DNA from: Pseudomonadota bacterium
Lineage (GTDB): Bacteria; Myxococcota_A; UBA9160; SZUA-336
Length of the DNA stretch: 64,000 nt
Reading direction: 5' to 3'
NCBI GenBank assembly: GCA_003247575.1
Contig: QJZC01000034.1
Location: 1 to 64,000, forward strand
The notes under the pieces were generated by a model. The model was not told where the DNA came from and did no database searches. It worked only from the letters and a program-made list of their open reading frames with translations. Below, one piece after another: positions 35,901 through 42,600 of the stretch (its first letter is position 1; each line of letters begins with the position of its first letter). Position numbers and translations under genes: made by a program.

Positions 35901-36667
35901 ACGACGTCGGCAAAGCCGCCCGGGCGAGGAGCATTGATCGTGTTGACCAGGGTCTTGATGACATCCCTGGCATCCTCGATGCGCGTCGTCGTCGGGAGAT
36001 TCGCCGGCAGTGCGCCATTGTCGGCCAGATACTCCACCAGGAACCCGAGATAGTTCTCGGACCAGCGGGTCGTGTAGGGAGCGGGACCGTAGTTCGGGAT
36101 CTCGAAGGTGATCGAGCTGCCTCCGAGCGTACAGTTTCCGAGCGTCCACCCCGTACATCCCGCTGGAAAGTCGGACTTCTTGCACGAGAAGGAGTCGATC
36201 CCGCCCAGTAGGTAGCCCTTTCCGCGAGCCGTACCGCTGTTGTTCGGGCAGGTTCCGCCGCCTGGATTGTCTGGGCAGAAGCCACCACTACTCGGAATCG
36301 CGGGCACGGTGAGATTGCAGCTCTTGGCCACCCCATCGTCGGCATAGAAGACGGTCGCATCGAAGTCATCGTGAAAGCTGACGTGGCGCATCTGCTCGGA
36401 GGTATCGAACAGGATCATCACGTTGGGAGGGGCCGCGTTCTGACTGCGGATCAGGTCGATGTCCCCTTCGGCCTGGGCCCGGGTCGAGGTCGGGCAAACG
36501 GCGACCCCGACGAGCAGCCCGAGTCCGAAGAAGAGAGTCAACGCCCGCAGGATCCGCGACGCACTTCGCGATGCTCGTCGCCCTGCACATTGGGCGCGGC
36601 CGCGTGCGACCGTCTCGGGATAACAGACCTTCGAGTGATGGCCAAAGAGTTGTCGATACTGTCTCAT
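32918..36667 (-). CDS. pilY1: PilY1/PilC-type type IV pilus tip/assembly protein
   Basis: A 1249-aa secreted protein. The N-terminal signal region is LTLFFGLGLLVGVAVCPTSTRAQA. A von Willebrand A-like domain starts at NVMILFDTSEQM (about residue 83); the MIDAS-like D-T-S-E-Q lacks the second Ser of the normal DxSxS. The C-terminal half is the Neisseria PilC-type beta-propeller, with calcium-loop-like DADRNGNDTE (about 670) and DSDFDGFADLVYVGD (about 981), the latter like the loop needed for PilY1 function. Known PilY1 proteins promote pilus extension, adhesion and surface sensing. No pilin genes adjoin it. A long 5' leader carries a c-di-GMP-I riboswitch. GGGGAGGA precedes the ATG. Confidence 0.9.
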   Translation of the reverse strand: MRQYRQLFGHHSKVCYPETVARGRAQCAGRRASRSASRILRALTLFFGLGLLVGVAVCPTSTRAQAEGDIDLIRSQNAAPPNVMILFDTSEQMRHVSFHDDFDATVFYADDGVAKSCNLTVPAIPSSGGFCPDNPGGGTCPNNSGTARGKGYLLGGIDSFSCKKSDFPAGCTGWTLGNCTLGGSSITFEIPNYGPAPYTTRWSENYLGFLVEYLADNGALPANLPTTTRIEDARDVIKTLVNTINAPRPGGFADVVRFGLARYSSEFSDPTLNPQPPVPDPDTDVFATGSNEGNGGYVVVPIGPGNNKAISDALDTFDPVDFNPVGTALLDIGRYYVGKYANNFDGSVGLGAFPQYLRSTTDGSYDPVGAPPSPITASADCQKNFVIVMTSGAPDKGDKEQNDTPDNLGGGAGGLYTDTFGSDFANDGGGTAADPQFITDVAGYLYISDFDDPNTPVQDLVADDDLPGDQNVITYTVGFTVDSPTLERAAQKGGGLYFTSSSTADLIDDLRLAIDDIILRSATFTSATVPTSRQTFADAFFVTFLEPRPEGTLWVGHLQAFRLDENFNILNKFEDPALDANGAFIEPRLPFWDTQDALHSLPAGKTRNLLTTKSNATIPFTTATIAKGDLDVDVSDLGDYPYNPDLPAVTDPEVLADDIVSFVHGEDSFDADRNGNDTELREAVLGDIFHSNPLAISAPPPFLEGEQGYSSFSSTYAERPRILYTGANDGMLHGVYAGKFETGDNPKTPAVKEQVYYTLNETGREGEELFGYIPGFLLTKIKQLPQRISKPFYVDGTPSAGDAWLPAETDDATTPDKEPEEWTTVLMTGMRNGGDGYLALDITNPDAGTGDAHGPYPKLMWEFTDSDLGRTWSEPVITRVKIKDQFQGDFCGAANNEGQDTNFTNGNCREQWVAIFGGGYREAGNPNDATYLTKGTTGFSSESKSIYIVNLSDGSILAKAVYSSDSSNPLNEMVYSIPSQPAVIDSDFDGFADLVYVGDLGGQMWKWDLSEIGKPNSTTGLVSLDDWPIDRIFFAPQASNGHYRNIFFPPSVSLVGNGSLRLAFGTGERTDLEYATTSGIDENRFYVLQDDNPIGPDRFKGAPFQEGNLTDITSEQTDTDLTDQGFFLVAGDNEKFVTDHLTFAGQVITASYVPDLGAAVVLCQPRGDATLYVFAVADGEGFYDYDPAQPNESRRLSLGGGLPTSPAIVSSNLAGTRVVVQTSDGRVLAEEGPAAGIDGAQVIFWREVF

Positions 36668-37030
36668 GATGCGTCCTCCCCAAGGTCAGGGGCTACGGAA
36701 GTTGCCGTGAGCCTTACCAGCACCACGGCAAAGCTCGAGGCAGAGTCTCCGCAAGAGATGCGCAGCTCGGGGGCGTGCCCGCGAGCTGCGCAGGAGACAC
36801 CGGTGCATGCGACACCAGCGCATGGAACACCGACCCGTCCGATACGGGCGCATGCGCTGCCGGATGCGCTACCTGGACGGGGTGACCGGGGACAGGGAGA
36901 CCGCTCCAATGGCGAGCGGCGACCTGTGGAGTGGAGTATGGAGGCACGAGAGCCGGGGTAGCCGCGAGCTCTCGCAGCGCGACGATGCGCTGAAACGTTG
37001 CAGGGTGTGTCCACGGTCACAAGGCTCCTT
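36668..37030 (-). other. Long 5' leader between riboswitch and pilY1
   Basis: A 363-base region with no supported ORF; the track frames here start inside the riboswitch. It can form hairpins: CAGCTCG...CGAGCTG at 36761-36786 with an inner GGG/CCC stem, and TTGCCGTG/CACGGCAA at 36702-36731, the latter close to the pilY1 Shine-Dalgarno. No T-tract follows either. One of them could be the riboswitch expression platform; I cannot tell which. Confidence 0.45.
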
Positions 37031-37120
37031 TCGGCAGCTGTCCCACCCTTCGCAAGTGCCTGAGCACGTGCGTTAGGGCAACCGGCTTTGCGTCCCCGCG
37101 TCTCCACGGGTTTGCCTTTA
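37031..37120 (-). promoter_or_regulatory. c-di-GMP-I (GEMM) riboswitch aptamer
   Basis: On the minus strand the conserved aptamer core is clear: AAAGGCAAACCC, then a P1b hairpin CCCGTG-GAGA-CGCGGG with a GNRA tetraloop, then GGGACGCAAAGCC, a tetraloop-receptor-like CCCTAAC, a second hairpin, AAGGGT, and GGGACAGCTGCCGAA closing with GGCA/TGCC. This matches the Vc2/Geobacter GEMM layout in order and spacing. It lies 364 nt before pilY1 and on the same strand, so it should control pilY1 by c-di-GMP. It also sits downstream of pbpC and could gate read-through from that operon. Confidence 0.9.
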
Positions 37121-37395
37121 TCGAGGAGGTACGTGCGCCGCTTTCGATGCGACTCACCTCCGCTCGGTTCTCTACGGCTGGGTCAGCAGAACTCCACTCC
37201 TGTGACTACGCGTCCTTCATCGGCCAGACGGCGGTACGACATGAGCGGAAGGCTCCGACGACGAGGCACGGCCCACTGCGTGCGATCCTCGTCCCCGTGG
37301 CCGCAGGTCCGTCGCCCGGGCTCAGTCCGCAGGGTCCGCAAGCCCTACCTGCACACTGCCGTCCACCAAGGTCGTCCGGACGGCACAGCGAGCGC

Positions 37396-39609
37396 TCAAT
37401 GGACATGGAAGCGAACCGGCTCCGTCTCGACGAAGGCGCTCCCCGACTCGTCCTCGAAGACTCGAGCGCGCAGCGCGTGCGCTCCCCGCGCCGGCTGCCA
37501 CAGCCAGGTGAGCTCGCGTACCGAGGCGAGCAGCCGATCGTCGAGCCACCACTCTACGCGCGAGACCGGGACGGGAGATTCGATCCTGAACTCGAACCGC
37601 TCGAGCGCGTCGGGAATCCTGGGATCGAGCGCCAGGTGAGCTCCCGGCACCGGCCTGGAGATCACCGCCACCGTCGCGCGCGTCACCGGAACCATCTCGG
37701 CGTGGCCACTGCACATACGCTTTGGCACGTTCTGGCGCCGAAACAGCTCACTACTCAATGGACACGAAGCTCGCGGCCGCTCGCCGCTGAGCGCGCAGAT
37801 GTCACGCCGAACCAGCGTACTTGGACGCTGCACTGGACCTTGCGGCACGGGGGAGAGCGCTCGGTCCCTATGGAGCTCTGCGTAGATCGCCCGCAGAACC
37901 CGGGCGGGGCCGCTCGCGCCGGTGACTTCGCGCATGGGTTGTCGGTCGAGGTTTCCGAACCAGACGCCCACCGTATAGCTCGAGTTCGTTCCCAGACTCC
38001 AGGCATCGTGGTACCCCGAGGAGGTACCGGTCTTCACCGCGGTGCGCACGGGTAGGTCGAGCACACCCGAGTGGAACTCGAGCTGTCGAGCCGACGAATC
38101 GGACAGGATATCCGTCAGCAAGGCCGAGACCTCGGCCGACAGAACACGGCGGCCTGGCAGCGCGGCTGGAGCCAGCTCGCCCGTGAGTTCGCGATGCACA
38201 CCTCCGCGCCCGAGCGTTGCATACGCTTCCACGAGCTCGAACAGGGAGACCTCGCCGTTTCCAAGGGCGAGCCCTTCACCGTAGAAGTCCGCACCCCGGT
38301 CGAGACTCTGCATTCCCAGCTCGCGCAGCTTCGCGAGCGTCGAGGCGGTGCCGACCTGCCGGATCGTCCGTACAGCTGGCGTATTCAATGAATTTGCAAG
38401 CGCCTCGCGCACGCGCAGAGATCCGTAGAACGTTCCGCTGTAGTTGCGGTAGCTGTGGCTGCCGGTCCCGATCGCATCTACGAGCGGCGCATCGAGCACC
38501 AGGGTGGCAGCGGTCCAGCCCGATTCGAGTGCGAGCGCGTAGATGAACGGCTTCAGGGTCGAGCCCGGCTGTCGAGGCACCCGCACCGCATCGATCGCCG
38601 TATGCTCCGGTCCAGAGAGACTCACCCAGGCGAGAATCTCTCCGCTTGGCGTATCGACCACCAATGCGGCCGCGTTGGCGACCAGGCCCGCCCGCTTTGC
38701 ACGGAGCGCGTCCTCGAGCAGCAGCTCGACCTTGGTCTGGAGCCCCCCATCCAAGGTGGTGCGAAGCTTTCCCGCTAGGTCCGCGGCGAGCCGCTCGCGG
38801 ACCCAGCGAACGAAGTGGGGCGCGGAAACATCGAGGTGGGCGTCGTGGAATCCAAGCGGGCTCTCTGCCTGACTCTCGTATTCTGTATCCGAGATGAGCC
38901 TCCGCTCGTGCATCCGCAGAGCGAGTCGCTCGATCGGGCCGTCGAGTAGATTCGGATTCCGCCGCGGATCCAGCCGTGAGGGGCTTCGCGGCAGCGTCGC
39001 GAGCGCCAGCATCTCGCGCAGATTCAACGTCTCGAGATCTCGCGCAAAGTAGTACCTCGCCGCTTGAACCACCCCGAGGCGTCTACTCGCATACGGAACC
39101 TGGTTCAAGTAGAACTCGAGGATGCGCCCCTTGTCGAAGCGTCGTTCCAGGTCGAGCGCCTCGAAGCCCTCGAGCCAGCGGGACCACAGGGTTCGAGGCC
39201 GCGGATGCAGCAGCCGCACGACCTGCTCGGTGATCGTGCTCGCTCCGCGAACCGCGCGTCCCATGCGCAGGTTCTGGAACACGGCATGCACACGGGCCCA
39301 CCAGTCCACACCCCCGTGCTGCAGAAAGCGCTGGTCTTCCGCCGTGATCACCGCCTGGATCAGCCGACGCGGCACCTCGTGCAGACTCACCCAATCCTGA
39401 ACGTTCATCGGGCTCTGATAGCTGACGGAGAGGACCACGCCCGATCGATCGCGCAGCTGAGGAGTGCCCGCCGGATCGGAGGGGAGCAGGGTATCCGGAA
39501 GCGGGAGTCGCTGCGCATGGGTCTGATGCAAGAGGAGCGCAATGCCTCCCATGACCACGACCCCAGCGAGCGCCGTGAGCCGCACGAAGCGCTCGAGCAT
39601 CCCAGTCAT
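37396..39609 (-). CDS. pbpC: Penicillin-binding protein 1C (glycosyltransferase/transpeptidase)
   Basis: Bifunctional peptidoglycan synthase of the PBP1C class, 737 aa, inner membrane with periplasmic domains. One N-terminal helix (LTALAGVVVMGGIALLL); GT51 domain with catalytic Glu91 in AEDQRF and RGASTITEQVVRLLHP; transpeptidase with PGSTLKPF (Ser about 347), ANSLNTPAV and VKTGTSSGY; C-terminal PBP1C-specific beta domain ending in FHVH. The ATG at 39609 overlaps the alpha-2-macroglobulin stop (ATGA), the same order as E. coli yfhM-pbpC. Known role: thought to repair or remodel wall together with the macroglobulin. Confidence 0.93.
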   Translation of the reverse strand: MTGMLERFVRLTALAGVVVMGGIALLLHQTHAQRLPLPDTLLPSDPAGTPQLRDRSGVVLSVSYQSPMNVQDWVSLHEVPRRLIQAVITAEDQRFLQHGGVDWWARVHAVFQNLRMGRAVRGASTITEQVVRLLHPRPRTLWSRWLEGFEALDLERRFDKGRILEFYLNQVPYASRRLGVVQAARYYFARDLETLNLREMLALATLPRSPSRLDPRRNPNLLDGPIERLALRMHERRLISDTEYESQAESPLGFHDAHLDVSAPHFVRWVRERLAADLAGKLRTTLDGGLQTKVELLLEDALRAKRAGLVANAAALVVDTPSGEILAWVSLSGPEHTAIDAVRVPRQPGSTLKPFIYALALESGWTAATLVLDAPLVDAIGTGSHSYRNYSGTFYGSLRVREALANSLNTPAVRTIRQVGTASTLAKLRELGMQSLDRGADFYGEGLALGNGEVSLFELVEAYATLGRGGVHRELTGELAPAALPGRRVLSAEVSALLTDILSDSSARQLEFHSGVLDLPVRTAVKTGTSSGYHDAWSLGTNSSYTVGVWFGNLDRQPMREVTGASGPARVLRAIYAELHRDRALSPVPQGPVQRPSTLVRRDICALSGERPRASCPLSSELFRRQNVPKRMCSGHAEMVPVTRATVAVISRPVPGAHLALDPRIPDALERFEFRIESPVPVSRVEWWLDDRLLASVRELTWLWQPARGAHALRARVFEDESGSAFVETEPVRFHVH

Positions 39610-42600
39610 GGACGCTCGCTGACTTGCATCACACGGGGCCTGCCCTTGCCGAACACGTCGGGCTCGTACATCTGCTCCGCGTGGACCGGCAGCACGCTGA
39701 ACTCGCCGGCGGCAATGACCTGCGCGGTATACGAGAGCACGTAGCCTCCTGGGGGTACCCACTCGGAGTAGAAGCGCACGGCATCATCGCGCATCTCTCT
39801 GTGGTAGAAGCGCCAACGCGTCGTCGTGATGTCCAGCCAGTCGTCGTGGCGATACCAGTACGATCCACCCACCGCCTCGAAGTCGCCCTCGCTCGCGTCG
39901 ACTTCGGAGGAATTCGCCAAGTTGCGATCGACGGGCTCGAGCGCACCGGGCACGGGATCGTCCACGACGATGAAGCTGCGAGCGGCCGGAACGTGAAGGA
40001 AGAGATCGACCCGCACGAGTTCGCCGCGCTCGAGCCGAATCGGGCCCTCGAGCAGCTTCCAGACTCCGTCTCGCTTCACACTGTATTCGCGCCTGATTTC
40101 CATTCCGGAGAGGATCGCTTCGCTGCGAAGCGAGCTCGGATGGTAGGCGAGCCTCACGGCCGCGTAGTAGCGCCCCCTGCCCTTGCGGCGAATCTCGAGA
40201 GTCGAGGCCCGACCGGTGTCGCGCGCCGTGAGCTTTCGTTTCTGCAGCACGGGCTGGTCGCGCACACCTCGGAGCTGTCCGTTGCCGATTGGTTCGTCCC
40301 CGAAGCGGAGCTCGAGATCGAGCTCGGGCGGCGTGGTCTCGTAGGACTTCGAGTACTCGATCAAGGCACTCAAGCAGAAGACATTCTCCTGTGTGTTCTC
40401 CCAGCGATCCTTGCGCTTGCGCGCCTGCGTGACCGCACGCACGAGCTTGAACGCCAGATCGTCCGGCAACGAGGTGCGCCCGCGCGCGCGCACGAGACCC
40501 GACAGGATCGTGCACGTGGCTCGCTCCGCGGAGTGATGAATGCGCGCGTAGGTCGTCTCGATCTCTTCCGTGAAGCGCAACTCGCCGCCGGTCTGGTCGC
40601 TCGCGGCCAGGAGCCCGTCCAGCACTTCGTCCACGAGCGGCAGCTTCGGATCCACATGAAGCGCTGCCTGCAGGAAGTGAGACCTGCCGAAAAGATCCAT
40701 CCTCTCGGCATGGGGAGCGAATCGCACGAGATCTGCTCGCGTGATCGAGCCGTGCGGTGCCAATGCCGCGAGCGCGACCGCGCGCACGCTCGACAACATG
40801 CTGGGAGTGTAGAACTCCGGAGTCGTGTCGAGCCGGAGCAGCTTCTCCAGATAGGCGTGCAGCCGTTCTTCGACCGCTGCCGGCGCCGCGTGTCCGCTCT
40901 CACGCAGCCAGTTGAACGCGAGCGCCGTGTACGCACTCAGATAGGGGCTCGCGTAGCGATCCTCCGGCCGGTAATAGGTCATCGCACCGTTCGGAGCCTG
41001 AAAGCTCGCGGCTCTGGCGAGCATGTCCGCGACCGCCGAAGCTGCATCCGGCCACTCGAACTCCGGCGACAGGTGATCGCGGAGCTCGAGAAACTGCGCC
41101 GCCAGCACGCCTCGCGACAGACGCTGCTCCCAGCAGGTGTACGGATAATCGCGCAGGTACTCGAAGGCACCCTGAATTCCCCCGATCACGCTGGGACTGA
41201 TCTCGACCCGCAGCTCTCCGGTGCCGCTCTGGATCTCCACGGGAACTTCGATGGGAACCTTTTCCGACCCCTCCTCACTCGACAGGTAGCTCGCGGCCAC
41301 GATCGGCGTGCTGCGCCGATCGATCGGTAGCGAGACCGAGAGCGCATCCACGTCGCTCGCATCACCTGCTCGAACGTAGAAGCTCACCTCCCCGGGAGCG
41401 GTCACCTGCACGGGAACACGGATGGGGATGCGTTGGTAGGGCGGCGCATCGAGGTCGAGGCGGACGGGAGCCATCGGCTCCACCGGCCCATCCACCCGAA
41501 CTTCAGCCGAAAGCTTGCGCGGCTGATCGGTCCGGTTCATCACGGTGAAGCGTGCGCTGAAGCGGTCGCCCTCGATCAGCCGATTCGGAAGCGCCGGCCG
41601 AATCTCCGTATCGCGATTGACCACGAAACGAGCCTGACCGAGCCCGAAGCGATCCGTGTCGCTGGCCGCCATCACGATCACCCGCCACCCCGTCAGGTTG
41701 TCGGGCACTTCGAAGGCGAAACTGCCACGCCCGCGAGGGTCGAGCTCGATCGAGGGATTCCAGTAGCTGACGAACTCGAACAGAGAACGCAGGGATGGAC
41801 CTGCGCCTCCGCCTCCTCCGGGAGTCTGTCCCTTTTTCTCGAAGCGCTGCAGTCCCACGAGTCGCCGCAACAGACTCCAGTTCGAAACGTCGAGCGGCTC
41901 GAGCACGTAGAAACCGGCGTGCGGGTCATAGCTCTCCACTCCGCCGGGGATCAGGTCGAGTACGGCCTCGTCGATCACCGCGACCGCAGCTTCGAGTGGC
42001 GGCGTGCGACCGTTGCGCGCCCTCGCTTCGATCTGTACCTCGACCCGCTCGCGCGGTCGATAGCTCGGCCTTTCTACCCGCAGGTCGACCTGGATCTCCT
42101 TGAACGGATCCCGCACCGGAACCCTCACGTATCCGGTGCGCACGGCAGGCTTACCGAGATCCAGACCGTCCTCCGAGAGAGCCTCGGAGACGCGCGGACT
42201 CGTGAGCACGACGGAGAGATAGAACCCGGGGACATGCTCCTCGCGAATCTCGAGCTCGATCACCGCGGTGGGCTGATCGAGCTCCCGCACCTCGACGACC
42301 TGGACACCGAGCCGCTCGGTCGTCACCAGCGCAGTGCCGCGCTCGAACGGATTCTTGATCAGGAAGCGGGCAGTGTCGCCTACCCGGTAGCTCGTTTGCT
42401 CGGGCACGATGTCGAGCCGGTCGCCGGGCTCGATCTCAAAGAGCGCGTTCCCCTTCGCTTGTGCGAAGCGCTGGATCGCGCTCGAGTGCTCGCGGCCCAG
42501 CGAGTCGCGCGTCGATGCGGTGATCCGATACGCCCCCCCGCGCTCTGGCGTGAAAGAGCAAACGACCGGGTCTTCGCGGGATTCCAACGAGCAGGTCTCC

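Noticed and set aside
34469-36211. 580-aa plus-strand ORF
   Set aside because: Antisense to pilY1; no family features.
36664-37107. 147-aa minus-strand ORF in the pilY1 leader
   Set aside because: Starts inside the riboswitch aptamer and has no family features; more likely untranslated leader.
37721-37744. Possible sigma-54 promoter (TTGGCACGTTCTGGCGC)
   Set aside because: Has the GG of the -24 element but no GC-type -12 match, and lies inside pbpC.
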